A DNA stretch of 64,000 nt, taken from positions 40,541,855-40,605,854 of the forward strand of contig JACGWO010000002.1 in the NCBI GenBank assembly GCA_034509735.1, read 5' to 3'. The first letter of the stretch is position 1. Every line of letters starts with the position of its first letter. This DNA comes from Sesamum alatum (lineage: Eukaryota > Streptophyta > Magnoliopsida > Lamiales > Pedaliaceae). The notes under the pieces are model-generated. The model saw nothing but the letters and a program-made list of their open reading frames with translations. It made no database searches and was not told the origin of the DNA. Made by a program: the position numbers and the translations under genes. Shown in pieces: positions 11,600 to 23,289 of this stretch.

Positions 11600-12344
11600 A
11601 TAAATTTGCCTCTTGAGTCTTGATGGTGATGTGCTAAAGGTACCTTCATGTAACTCAACTACTGAAAATTATCTCGGTTGTTTCTTTTAAATTGTGTCAT
11701 GTTGTGCTATGTTAGAGATGACTTAATGTGGTGGATTTGAGGTTTGAGATTGGATGTTAGAGATTTGAGTTTAGATACTTCAATTGGTATTGATATCAAA
11801 TTACGTGGTAACTTTCTTTCCTTTTTTGTTGGGTTTGTTAAGTTTCTAGCAAACCATATCGATAATCTTATGCTATTCTCATTCACTTGCAAAGATTTCT
11901 TACATACATATTGGTTGAATCGTGTTATATGGTTCTAATTTAGTTTATTCTCATTTATTTTATGTAGGTTTGAGACGATACCAACAAGAACGACTTTGTT
12001 ATGTGGACTCCAGTGGCTCTTGTTATACTTTTGAACAAACATGGGTTTAGAAAGACTTTTGAGTTTTGACCAATGTATTTAATTTACTTTTATTTGAATG
12101 ATTGATTGATATTTAGGTAAATTTAATCTTTATATATTGTGGTTTTGTGGTTTCTATTTGATTTTATGAATTTGGTAAAACTTGTTTGTTTGGTTAGTTG
12201 ATTAACAATAAATTGTTATATAGATGTGAATTTAATCTAAATCAGGTATTACGAGCTCGAGCTCGACCTGTATGAGCTCGTCGAGCTCGAGCTCGAGCCA
12301 TCCTACACAAAATCGAGCTCGAGCTCGAATCGTTGCCACCCCTA

Positions 12345-14033
12345 CTATAGGTATTAGTTAATATATATGGGCCTGGGGTAGGGCTTGTGGCAAGCTGCAC
12401 ATTAGGCTGGGTTGAGTCAGCCCAGTCCAAGATTAGAATGAACCAATAAAAAATGGGTTGGTTCTACGTTGGCCCGCCTAGATCGAGCCAATCTTGGGTT
12501 GGGGTCTCAAATATCAATGTATGGGACCGGCCAGTGCACATACTTGTATTTTATTCCTTTTAATAATGCATGATATATATATATATATATATGTATATGT
12601 ATTTTATTAAGTTTTAGTACATTAATCCATGTTTGTCATTCTTAACTATTTTTTTTTCTAGATATAAATTTTTGTGTTATTATTTTTTTATTCCATAAGA
12701 CAATCATAAATTTAAATAATTATTCAAAAAAGTATCTTAATTTCATAAAAAAGAATAAAACAAGCACATCCGAGCCTGATTTGGGCTTGGTCCTAGCCTC
12801 AACCAATCCGATCTTATGGATTGGGCTTGAGTTTAAATATGGACTGGATTGGAGATCATTTAAATGCCCAGGATCACTTGAGGATTGACCATGAATAGTA
12901 GTGAGTCAGGCCTGAACCGAACTTTTTCGTGTTGGTCCGACCGATCCTAAACCAACTCGACTCACTGTGCACCTTGAGGCTTGTCCTATCCACTAATAAC
13001 CTTACTCGAAACCCTATCCCTCTTCGTATCTAATATGTCTAACCCCCTAGACTTGATCCTTTTTTTTTCTTTTTTTTTTCAATTAATTGATGTAGTTATA
13101 TGAAAAAAAAAAAGTTAAGTTTATTGTTTGTTTATAACAATTCAATAAAATGTCATTATGGTTACAACATGATTTATTCTGCGAAATGCATATATTAAAT
13201 AAAAATTAAGATTTAAAATTTTTTAATAATATTTCATAATAATTATACCTTATCTTTTGAGATTTGACATAATCACACGTATACTCCTTTGATTCAAGTA
13301 TTTAAGATCCGAAACCATCTTATTGGGGTTGAGCAGGACCCCCACTTCACCTGCCCCAATAATCATCCCTAGGTTTAGCCTTTATCATAATCCAAAGAAA
13401 CCATAATCCTTCTTTATCAGTTTTCAGTTATTTAATCAATCATAACTCTCTAATTAATTTATTATTGTTCATATACGTTTTATTTTGGCTAATCAATATG
13501 ATTAGTTAAATATAGACATTACGTTTCACCATCCAAATTCATATAAAATACTACACTTCTTTTTTCTTGGAAAAATTAAAATTCACATAAAATATTCATG
13601 TACTCGAGCATCGCGCTGATTGACCTGCAATAAGAATAAGCATTGAGAATGATGCTGAATAAATCGTATTATTCTTTTTAACAAAAAAAATGAATTATAT
13701 TATATTAAATTAACTGCTTAATTAATATAATTTATTTATATTTATAATATATTTTAAAATATGAATAATTATTTATTATATGTACGTAGAAAAAATATGT
13801 TATAACAACTATAATTAAGCACAATAATAGGAGCTATATTATATTCATATAGTAAGAATTTATATCATTTAATATTTTTATACACGAAAGATATATATAC
13901 ACGGAGATAGCAAGCGTATAAAGTGCTTGGAGTGTATCGTACAACCCACGTTGTAGTGTGCAATTTGGCACGAATCACGGCAACTGGGGTGCATGATTTT
14001 ATGTCATCCTCTTTTCCCCCTTCAATCAAACTT
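12345..14033. other. Intergenic DNA with possible hAT-derived fragments
   Basis: I see no gene here. GGGCTTG/CAAGCCC-rich sequence at 12368-13000, and CACCTGCCCCAATAATCATC at 13350-13369, resemble the GC-rich ends of small non-autonomous hAT elements in plants. I could not pair two ends. There is a (TA)n tract near 12568-12592. Confidence 0.35.
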
Positions 14034-14210
14034 TTTTTTTTTTTTTTTTTTTAGGTTAAAGCGATAAATATTATTAATTGAACTAAATTGAATATAATTA
14101 GTTTTGTCGACTATTACAATAGACTATCCTCCTACACATAGGTGGGGTTCGAACTCATGACCTCTAAAATCATGAGACCTCCACCTTAACCATTAAACCA
14201 AGAGATCATT
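14034..14210 (-). mobile_element. SINE copy 1 (tRNA-derived)
   Basis: On the minus strand this is a pol III-type SINE. An A-box-like TGGTTTAATGGTTAAGGTGG is followed by a B box GAGTTCGAACCCC (14144-14156), a body, the 3' motif TTTATCGCTTTAACC and a run of about 18 A. The 3' motif recurs in the copies at 14802, 21045 and 24643. Confidence 0.82.
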
Positions 14211-14322
14211 AATCCCTTCAATCAAACTTAATTTCAATTAAAATCAAATATTTGAATAAAAATTCAAATATGGTAAGCCATACCATATTTCAAAAAAATA
14301 AGAAAATTTTAATTTATTTTAA

Positions 14323-14758
14323 GGTTAAATTATAGCTACCTCCCATTTTGCCCTAAGGTCTGGTATAATTACAAATACTCCATCATTGTTTGAAAAATTA
14401 CAAATATCCCCCTGAGGTTTGTAACCATCTAACAAATAACCCATTTCCATCATTTTTTATGGGCGAACTGACGAAAATGCCCTTATGCACTGAATTATTT
14501 TTATTTAATTTTTAAATTTTTTTCTGGACCACAATGTGCAAGGAAAGGTTTATTAAGTTTTTTACACAGAGGAGCAATAATGCAATTTGCCTTGGCCGAT
14601 TTTTCTACAATTTTAATAAAAATTTCAAGGGCAAAATGGTCCATTTCAGGCCTTTGGTTAAAAATTACAAATCTCAGGGGGACATTTGTAATTTTTCAAA
14701 CAATGAGGGAGTATTTGTAATTATGCCAAATCTCAAGGGAGGTAGATGTAATTTACCC
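14323..14758. mobile_element. MITE-A copy 2, 9-bp target duplication
   Basis: A 436-bp element with long inverted ends (GGTTAAATTATAGCTACC at the left, GGGTAAATTACATCTACC inward from the right). It is flanked by TTATTTTAA at 14314-14322 and 14759-14767, an exact 9-bp duplication. Nine bases is typical of Mutator-like transposons. A chance open frame at 14534-14767 lies inside. Confidence 0.9.
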
Positions 14759-14801
14759 TTATTTTAATCAATTCTAATTACAAAACAATCGTTATTAATA
14801 T

Positions 14802-15060
14802 TTTTTTAAGTGAAAGCGATAAATATTATTAATTGAAGTAAATCAATCACCATCAGTCATGTCGAATATCAATATCTAACAAAGACAATTACAACAATCA
14901 TACACTGATCAACAATATCACACGAATTAAATATAAACAACACCTTACTATTGACGTATATAAACAATACCTACTATGCAATAAACTATCATCCTACGTA
15001 TTGATGGAGTTAAAATCTATGACCTCGACTTTAACCACTTGACTAAGAGATCATTGATCG
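14802..15060 (-). mobile_element. SINE copy 2
   Basis: On the minus strand it starts AATGATCTCTTAGTCAAGTGG, in step with copy 1 (AATGATCTCTTGGTTTAATGG). It has a decayed B box and ends in TTTATCGCTTTCACTTAAAAA. Confidence 0.75.
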
Positions 15061-15515
15061 TTAAATATGTTTTATAGTATATCATAAAATTTAAATTTGT
15101 ATGAACATGTTAAAAACTTATTTGAAAATGAAAATAGTTAAGTAACTTTTAGACTTATAAAATTCTTTAAATAAATATAGGAAAACTCTGTTTCAACACG
15201 ATTTAATTTTCCTAGCATCTAGTAGTTGTGAAAGCGTCACGAATCGTTACTAGTCAAGATTTTTTGGGAGGAAAAAATTTTCTGCTAAATTACATTTTTT
15301 ACCCTTATACTTTGTGTTAAAATCAATTTTGATCTCTGTATTTTTTTTTTATCATGACTTGAGTCCTTAATCTTTCAATTGTTACAATTTGGTCCGTTAA
15401 CGTTTTAAGACACTATTTTGGTTTTTAATTTTTATAAATTATTATAATTTTGGTTCATCCGATTCTCTATTTTTTAATATTTTTAAATTTAATTTTAATA
15501 ATTGAATTAAAATTA

Positions 15516-16060
15516 GGGATAATTACACTCATTTCCTATGAGGTTTGGTGTAATTACACGTAGAGCCCTTGTGGTTTGAAAAATTATATTTAATACCCCT
15601 GAAGTTTGCTTATGTCTAATAAATAGGTCCATCCGTTAGTTAAAATTCACCGAATTTGTTGATATTAATGAAAAAGTTGAATGAAAATCGATATTTACCC
15701 TCGATTGACTTATTAATGACTTAATGCTGACCAAACAAATTTTTTATGACTAAATCACCCTTTAAACAGTGAACATATACCTCATCTTATGCATTAACGT
15801 GTGACGATATATAAGGGGTAATTTGGTCATAAAAATATTCGTTTGACCTACAATAAGTCATTAATAAGTCAATCGATGGCAAATCTCACCTTAATTCAAT
15901 TTTTTTTGCTAATATCAACAAATTCGGTGAATTTTAACTAACGGCGGGACCTATTTGTTAGATAGAAGCAAATCTCAGGGATAGTAGATGTAATTTCTCA
16001 AACTATAGAGGTCTACGTATAATTATACCAAATCTCAAGGGAGGAGAGTGTAATTATTCC
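15516..16060. mobile_element. MITE-B copy 1, near-exact 9-bp target duplication
   Basis: A 545-bp element starting GGGATAATTACACTCATTTCC and ending with the inverse. Flanks are TTAAAATTA (15507-15515) and TAAAAATTA (16061-16069), matching at eight of nine. Its terminal sequence is related to MITE-A (TGAGGTTTGGTRTAATTAC), while the interior differs. It ends 334 bases before the start codon of the PLAC8 gene. Confidence 0.85.
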
Positions 16061-16089
16061 TAAAAATTATAATAATTTGTAAAGATTAT

Positions 16090-16110
16090 GGTCAAAATTA
16101 TACTTTGACC
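16090..16110. promoter_or_regulatory. Inverted pair of W-box cores
   Basis: GGTCAAA (16090-16096) and TTTGACC (16104-16110) form a perfect 7-bp inverted pair with a 7-base spacer, 285 bases upstream of the PLAC8 ATG. TTGACC is the core bound by WRKY factors. That it functions is an inference from sequence and position. Confidence 0.4.
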
Positions 16111-16206
16111 GAAAGTGTGGGGACTAAAAATGTAATTTACACCATTCTTCGTGTAAACCCCGCAAACACCCCCACCTCGCCAGCTAAAGCCTTTCCTAGT
16201 CTAATT

Positions 16207-16207
16207 G

Positions 16208-16238
<31 letters not shown>
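16207..16238. repeat. (CT)n microsatellite in the PLAC8 gene leader
   Basis: About 16 CT units lie 155-190 bases upstream of the start codon. Such tracts are frequent in plant 5' leaders and core promoters. The exact transcription start cannot be read here. Confidence 0.9.
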
Positions 16239-16240
<2 letters not shown>

Positions 16241-16394
16241 ACTCTACTCTTTATAATTTCGTCGCCTTTTCAAATTCAACTTTTTGTATTCTCGCGGAAC
16301 CTTACGCTGCTTGGTTTTCTTCGTCACTCCGAAGAAATCAGAATCTAGGCCAATTTGCTGAGAATTTTCAGTTTCGGGAGGAGAGGAAGCCGAA

Positions 16395-19300
16395 ATGGGG
16401 TCGCAGGCGCACTTGGACAAGATGCAGCTGCGCCAGAATTACCGCAACCTGTGGCACACCGATCTCATGCGCACCATTCAACAGGATCCTCCCTGTATGT
16501 TATACTTGTGTAATCTGTGCTGCACGCCTACAGATAAGGCTCAAATTTTTTACATGCCTGTGTCGTGGTGTGGATTTGGTTAATTTTTGTTTCTGGTTCT
16601 GTGCAGATTGTTGCTTGTCGCTTTGGTGGTAAGTAAGGAGTTCTAATTTTCTGTTTTTGGTTTAATGTCTTTTTTGCGGATTGTTTTGTGTGTTACTTTG
16701 AAGTTGCGATCCGCGTTGAGGCTTGGGGGTTTTGTTATTTCTGTATGCTTCTTAGATCTGGTTTTTCGCATTGATTTGTTTTTTTTGATTTATGGTTTGT
16801 GGTGCCAATTTTTAGGGCTAGAAAGTTAGTTCACTTGGCTTTGGGACCACAGTGACTGGGGTTGACTTCGAGTAATGTAGTTATACTTCATGTATTTGTA
16901 CTTTACTGATCGTTTTATTGTCATTTTTGATTTAATTGAACACGGTTGAGTTGAATTACTGAATGTTTTTTATTATTCCCAATGTTCCATTAAATTTGTT
17001 TCAGAAATGACTTTTCTTTTTGCAAATATAATGGGAGACAGAATTAAGTTATCCACATTGATGATGAATGAACGAGTAATCAGCTTTGAGGATTTATTGA
17101 TTTCATGAGTATCTTTCTTTTGAAAACTGAAATGGGTTGTATGGACACTTGTCGTGAGGAACGCAGATGGTTTCTTTTGCATTTTTTCAAGAAATGAAAA
17201 CGTCAATAAGGGAAAGAGATTGTGCCATGTATTTTGGATTCAATCTCCGGAAGCAGGGAGTTCTATTTCTTTCTTTATTATTATGCATGCTAGGCAAAAT
17301 TTGAAAACTTAATTTGTTGAAAATTATATATGAAAGTCTAACTCCTTTGAGCTTTCAAATTACAGTGGACCCTGTGTGTCATATATGCTTCGGAAAAGAG
17401 CACTTTACAATGACATGTCCAGGTAATTTGAATCCTCTCACCTTCTGGTTTGTAATCAGACTTGCTTCTCGGATCATAATTGTTTTCTGTCGCTTGTGAC
17501 AGGTATGTGTGCTGTGCTGGATATATGCCTTGCAGTGGTCGGTGCGGTGAAAGTCGTTGTCCTGAATTTTGCCTTGCAACTGAGGTAATAGAGGTTATTT
17601 TGTTAGTTTGTAAGAGTTCATATTTTTGTTAAAACCTCTAGGATGATTCACTTCTTTAGACGCTTCTTTTGTTGATTGGTAAATCTTCCGTGACAAATTT
17701 TCGTACTTTTCCCTTTTGTAGTTTGAGTAGGGAAATACATTACTAACATGACATTCTTAGGCTTGGTTTTCCATTAAGTTTCTAATGTCATTTAGGAAGA
17801 CTAGAATTTATTTCCTGAAGGGCAAGTTTTAGTCTTTTACCTTGCCATTTGGCCAAATCTAGTCCACAGGTTCTCAATTTTTTGTTTTCACCTGTAGTAC
17901 TGAACCAGCCTGAGCTGTGAATCAAATGAACATTGTTTACGCACTGAACACATGATGACATGTTCCCTTCACTAAACACTAGAGAGACTGGTTGTTTTAA
18001 CTTTAGCTGCCTGGACATTATTATCGACCAGAATGATATTGATGAATCTCCTGTGCTGGGATAGATCTTGTACCTACATGATCAGCATTCAGCGTCTTGA
18101 GGATATTTCTTGTATGATGTGTGGGGAAGTCATTGTAACCTTTGCACCTTGAAATAACTCCAGCAGCCCATTGTCTTCTAGCTTCTCATGCTGGAGTTTT
18201 ATTTCACATATTTATTCTTTCGAGGAAAAATACAGTTGCTCTTTTTCCCTGTCTAGTTCAAATCGCAAAATGGTTACTTTGTTTTTCATTGTAAGGGTGC
18301 ACGGGAGACGAATTTCCTGACAATAAACTTGAGTGCAAAAGGGCATGAGTGCACCAACTTTATGATCTTATCTCTCCTTACATTAAACCTTAATTTATCT
18401 GTAAATATGTTTTATTTCAGAATGTGCAGTGTAGGTCTTGCTTTGATTCATTCAAATTCATTGGTCACTTTTTGATCCTAAAAATCAAAAGGATTAAGTC
18501 TGTAATTTTAAGACTGTAATTTTATGACTTTCTTAAGCCCCTTTCTTTTTCTCATTATGTGTAGTACAATTGCATGGAGAACTTGTTTATTTCTTTATGT
18601 ATATATTATGTATTCCTCCTGTCAGTGCTGTCACTGATCACTGCAGATTTTCCTGAAAAATCAAATTGCAATTTCAGGTTTTCCTATGCTTTGCAAATTC
18701 TGTAGCCTCGACGCGGTTTATGTTGCAAGATGAATTCAACATACAGACAACGCAGTGTGATAATTGCATTATTGTACTCTCTCTCACTGCCAAACCCTTT
18801 TCTCTTTCCCCACCCCCTCACTGAATACTTTACTGATTGACTTATGTGCCATTATTCAAGATTGACAATTAATTCCTTGTGTCTAGGGTTTCATGTTCTG
18901 CCTCCAACAAATTGCTTGCATTTTTTCTATCATTGCTATGATTGTTGGAAGTGAGGAAATCTCAGAGGCTTCTCAGATTCTTTCGTGCTTGTCTGATTTG
19001 GTATATTGCACGTAAGGAACTTCACTTTTACCTCATCTAGTTTATCATTGCTTTCTTGAGATTGCTGAGGTACAAAAATATCATACTAAAACACTATACT
19101 TCTTGTTTTACAGGGTTTGTGCTTGTATGCAGGTAAGCAAGTACATAATAACGTAGTTACTTTTAATACTGTAATTTTTTTCTGTAAGGAAAACAATGTA
19201 GAGGTTATGTACCTCTAGCATCATTGGCATGCCTATCATGTACCAGATTTACGTTTCTACTATGAGAATGCTGTTTCCTTTTTCTGAATGTCAGACACAA

Positions 19301-19558
19301 CACAAGATTGAAATGGACAAGCGAGATGGTAAGTTTGGCCCACAGCCGGCGATGGCAGTGCCAGCTGTGCAGCAAATGTCACGCCTCGATCAGCCTTACC
19401 CTCCTACTGTTGGATATCCTCCTCCTGCATATGGTGGCCAGCCAACTTATCCTCCTCCCGCATATGGGCAGCCTGGCTATCCTCCTCAGGGTGCTGCCTA
19501 TCCTCCACCTGCTGGCTATCCTCCTGCCGGGTATCCCCCTGCTGGCTATCAGAGGTGA
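16395..19558 (+). CDS. PLAC8-family cysteine-rich protein, eight exons
   Basis: Joining 16395-16494, 16607-16628, 17366-17422, 17503-17584, 18678-18773, 18887-19011, 19114-19132 and 19295-19558 gives a 254-residue protein; all seven introns are GT-AG and the frame stays open. The N-terminus (MGSQAHLDKMQLRQNYRNLW) matches the plant PLAC8 group as I recall it from Arabidopsis (the At5g41390/At1g63830 kind), which fixes the start. The cysteine-rich PLAC8 region spans about residues 34-165, with YCC, CGPC, YVCCAGYMPCSGRC and CDNC. A hydrophobic segment at about 120-140 (FCLQQIACIFSIIAMIVG) suggests membrane association. The tail from about residue 200 is GYPP/AYG proline-rich. PLAC8 proteins include regulators of organ size and metal handling, but this subgroup has no agreed function. 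Exons 2 (22 nt) and 7 (19 nt) are microexons. MITE-B ends just upstream. Confidence 0.93.
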
Positions 19559-20264
19559 TCCATCCGCATTTGATGCATTGGCACCACGAATTCAGGACAG
19601 AATCTGCTTGGTTGTGTCTGCTGCATTTTTCGGGAAGAAGATTCTTTGAGTACATGATGAGGGTGTGTGATAGAATGTGCATGTTTGTGAAAATCTGGTT
19701 GTTTATTATTGTTATTACAGACTACAATTGTTTGGTACAAATGTTTGAGCGTGTGCTTACCATACTGTGTCATTAACATTCTCTTTGATATTAGACTTCA
19801 TTTTTTTTACCTTTGTGGAACTCATGATGCCAGTGATTCTGAAGCCGCATTCAATATCCGAACTACTGAGGTTGCAGCCAGGTGGCTCCAATCGGTATAC
19901 TATTCTCAACACATTGTTTTCTAACAACGCTGTCTATATGATGGAGATTGTGTTAGACTTGCTCTCATTTGTCAGATATGTTTATAGCTGGGGATGATAA
20001 TTTATTTATTTGTTTTTTCCTTTTTCTTTTTTAACTTAAGATGTTTATAATTAGGATTTGTTTCTCTTTTAACTCTATCTTTTACAAGGCTAGGATGTTG
20101 GGTTTTTAAGCTTATAAACATACAGGTTAGATTTTATTTTATTTTTTCACACGTTTATCATTGAATTAGATTTTCTTTCTACTGAATTCTTAGTCTTCAA
20201 CATAGGTTGTAGTTTAGAAAAAATCATAAAAAAAGAGTATTGGTTGTAGGTTAGTTCTATTTAA
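19559..20264. other. 3' flank of the PLAC8 gene
   Basis: The 3' untranslated region presumably begins at 19559. I do not see a canonical AATAAA in the first 400 bases, so the polyadenylation site is unplaced. Several short open frames here (19555-19997) have no protein character. Confidence 0.4.
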
Positions 20265-20480
20265 GGATAATAATTTCACCGTTCTCCCGATATTTGGTGT
20301 AATAATTTGTAGACTCTTTATGGTTTGAGAAGTTACATCTAATATTCATAATATTTATTTTCACCCAACAAATAGAGTGTTCTATTAATTAAAATTCACA
20401 AAATTTATTAATATTATTAAATAAAGATTTATTTACCCTCAATTTAACCATTACTACTTAACGAGGGTCAAACAAATTAT
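20265..20480. mobile_element. MITE-B fragment (left half only)
   Basis: The stretch matches the left end of MITE-B: GATAATAATTTCACCG, then GATATTTGGTGTAAT and TAACAAATAGA-type blocks. The match stops near 20480 without a right end. Confidence 0.65.
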
Positions 20481-21044
20481 AAAAGTAAGTTGCAAACTTC
20501 TTACTTTTGTTAAAAGAACTTATAAGCTCAAAATCTAATTTTCTTTTTTAAAATCTTATTAGCCCATTCTTTGAAAATCTTATCAAATACTAACATTTTA
20601 TAAGACGTTTTAATAAAGTTTATAAGTTCACCTGAACACCCCCATCTTAATCATAATTCCAGCATAAAAAAGCCAGAATAAGAGTCTTAATCCGGCGGCA
20701 TTTACACCAAAATCGGCATTTAAAAATCATAAAAAACCGCACACGCTTTCATCAAAGTTAGGACGCCAACACTCGAATTAACAACAATTTATTTCCAGGT
20801 TAAACCCAACGACTCCAATTAAAATAGGAGCACGACATCAACGAAACCTGTAAGAAGATACACAAAGTTCATTTTGAACAGGAATCGCTTTTGTCCAACT
20901 ACGTAACGCTGCCATACTCGTGTTTTCTTTTTTTAAAAAAATTGATTCTTTTGGCTTTGTATCTGCAAGTGGACAGAAATGATTGGAATAAAATCGTGTT
21001 AGTTATCAGTCCCTCATCGTTGACAAAAGGTAGTCAATGAGATT
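20481..21044. other. Intergenic DNA
   Basis: No gene is seen. Bases 20490-20650 (GTTGCAAACTTCTTAC to TTCACCTGAACACCCCC) may be a decayed short transposon of the type seen at 26703 and 44625. Confidence 0.3.
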
Positions 21045-21295
21045 TAGTTTAGTTGACGAAGTTGAGGTCCCATTATCCTAGAGGTTATTGGTTAAAATCC
21101 CTGCGTGAGTTGATGTTGTTTATACTGTATAATAGATATTATTTGTTGTTGTAATAGTTATATGCTAATTTATGTGATATTATTGATATAATTGATAGTA
21201 ATTATCTTTGTTCGATATTGATATTCGAGATGATTGAATGTAATCACTTTACTTTTGATTAATAAAGTTTATCGCTTTCAGTTAAAAAGAAAAAT
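21045..21295 (+). mobile_element. SINE copy 3
   Basis: Plus-strand copy starting TTTAGTTGACGAAGTTGAGG, with a decayed B box (TTGGTTAAAATCCC). It ends AATAAAGTTTATCGCTTTC followed by an A-rich tail, the same 3' motif as copies 1 and 2. Confidence 0.75.
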
Positions 21296-21411
21296 CATCG
21301 TTTTCATTTAAAAAAAATGTTGACAAAACGTAGACGCCATCTTCTTTCCACATTACAAACGTTATTCTCTTGTTTAATACCTGTTTTCTTAACACATAAT
21401 TCCTTTAGGCT

Positions 21412-21905
21412 ACATTTGATTGACACATTTCAAATTTATAGTACAAATTCTTTGGATTTATTCTAAATCCAACAAATTTTAATTTTTTCGATTCTAAATT
21501 TGAATTTTGGCTTTTTAAATATTGATGAGTTTCAAATTCTTTGAATATGGTGGTGCCATTCGAAATCCTTCGATCAAATCAAAATGTAACCTTCTATAAT
21601 TTGTTTATATATACCCATACATGCAAAATTCTAAATTTATGAGTTCTGTGGTGCACGTGAATTGAAACTCTAATATGCTACTATGTGAAATTTTTAAATA
21701 TTGCATTTAGATTGATAGATTTGAAATTATGGATTTCAAATCCCTAAAAGCAAATCCTCTCGACTTGTTGGCTAATTTAAAATTTAAAGTATTTTAAATA
21801 CTTTCGTTCTAATTTTAAACTATATTTTATTAAATATTGATGAATTTTAAATTCTTTTGATACAGAGTCATTTGAAATCAATTTTCTAAATCCTCCCCTC
21901 AAATT
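21412..21905. mobile_element. Possible MITE (GGCTACATTTGATTG end)
   Basis: The left end GGCTACATTTGATTG resembles the end of the better-defined element at 46150-46345. The interior carries repeated blocks (AAATTCTTTG, GAAATC) in both orientations. The right boundary is uncertain. Confidence 0.35.
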
Positions 21906-22465
21906 ACATTGCAAAATTTGTTTTCATATATAAATGAAGAAACTATATGGATTTAATGACTCTAATCTTGTCTGAAGTCTATATAATTTTTTTTATCAAT
22001 AAAAATTATAATAATAATAATAACTCAATGAGTATATAAAAAGTTTGGAAAAAGGAGGTAATAGACTTGTACACGTCGAGAAAAAGATATTTACAACTAA
22101 TTCCCCACCAAAAACCTTAGTTTGATCCATCTCTCACTGTCCAACTTCAGTTTACACTCTTAACACATCAATTCCCCTCATCACAGCTGTATTTCTTGGT
22201 ATAAAAAAATCCAAAATAGGTTGAGGCTTAACAACAAAAAAGTTGTGAGTCGAGTTTTACGAATATGGGTGTACGTCTATTTTTATAATGATTTGTTGTC
22301 TTTTTGTCTTATTTGAACGTATTTGTTGATTTGAATTATTGATGTTTTGAATTAGTTTTTGAATTTGAATGTATTGGATGATTTAATAAATTGCATACTA
22401 TAAAAAAAAACCCATAAAATTTGAGATGTTTCACTTGGGATATATATATATATATATATAGATAT

Positions 22466-22899
22466 GGGTAAATTACAACTATCTCCCCTGAGGTTTGGTA
22501 TAATTATAAATATTCCATCGTTGTTTGAAAAATTATAAATACCTCCTTGAGGTTTGTAACTATATAACAAATGACCCATTTTCATCCATTTTGTTGGGTG
22601 AACTGACCAAAATGCCCTTATGCAGACTAAATTATTTTTTATTTAATTTCTTATAATTTTTTGAATTTTTTTGGACTACAATTGTGGGGAGAGGTTTCTT
22701 AAGTTTTTTTTACACAGAGGAGCAATAATGCAATTTGCCTCGATTGATTTTTTCTATAATTTTAACAAAAAAAATTCAAGGGCAAAAATTGTCAATTTTG
22801 GTTAAAAATTTAGAAACTTTAGAAGGATATTTGTGAATTTTCAAAGAACAAGGGGTATTTATAATTATGTCAAATCTAAAAAAAGATGACTGTAATTTA

Positions 22900-22902
<3 letters not shown>
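22466..22902. mobile_element. MITE-A copy 3, inserted in a TA repeat
   Basis: It starts GGGTAAATTACAACTATC and ends with GACTGTAATTTACTC, about 437 bp. Both flanks are (TA)n, so a 9-bp duplication cannot be told from the repeat. The interior matches copy 2 closely. Confidence 0.82.
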
Positions 22903-22930
<28 letters not shown>

Positions 22931-23280
22931 TCTTTTAACTTGGAAGAAAGCGAGAGAAGGGCGAACAACACATAGAAATCCTCCTTAGTTGTGACCATAT
23001 GAGTCGCTCAGTGCTTAAAATGTTTGATTTGAACGATAACTATTATATAAAGGATGATTTTATCGTCACGGTATCTTAAAAATGTAAAATATATCAAAAT
23101 CACTTTTGATAATTAAGTAATTCGGTAGCAATTACTTGATGCCAAAGGAAAATTCAAGATTTTGAACATGTTGAGATAGATGATAGCCTCAATGTCACTC
23201 TCAAGAAATAAATAAAATGTTTCATGCCCATTTTGACAATTTTGGGAGACTGTTCTGACCCCTCATTCTAAATATATATA
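22903..23280. other. Intergenic DNA with (TA)n
   Basis: A (TA)n tract at 22903-22930 is followed by unannotated AT-rich sequence. Nothing else is seen. Confidence 0.35.
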
Positions 23281-23289
23281 TAAAAAAAA

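Larger units (their letters stand above)
7732..12344 (+). mobile_element. hAT (Ac-like) transposon, internally deleted, both ends present
   Basis: The 4.6-kb element carries a hAT transposase remnant in its right half. Its ends are imperfect inverted repeats: TAGGCTGGCAGACGAGTCGAGC at the left, and TAGGGGTGGCAACGATTCGAGC when the right end is read inward. Both ends carry clustered GAGCTCGAGCTCG motifs (7786-7810 and 12251-12330), the usual kind of hAT subterminal repeat. An 8-bp flank repeat with two mismatches supports the boundaries. The transposase is broken, so the copy could move only with help from another element. Confidence 0.85.

Noticed and set aside
16105..16632. 175-codon frame overlapping the start of the PLAC8 gene
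   Set aside because: It reads the (CT)n tract as a Ser-Leu run and crosses introns in the wrong frame. The spliced model explains the region fully.
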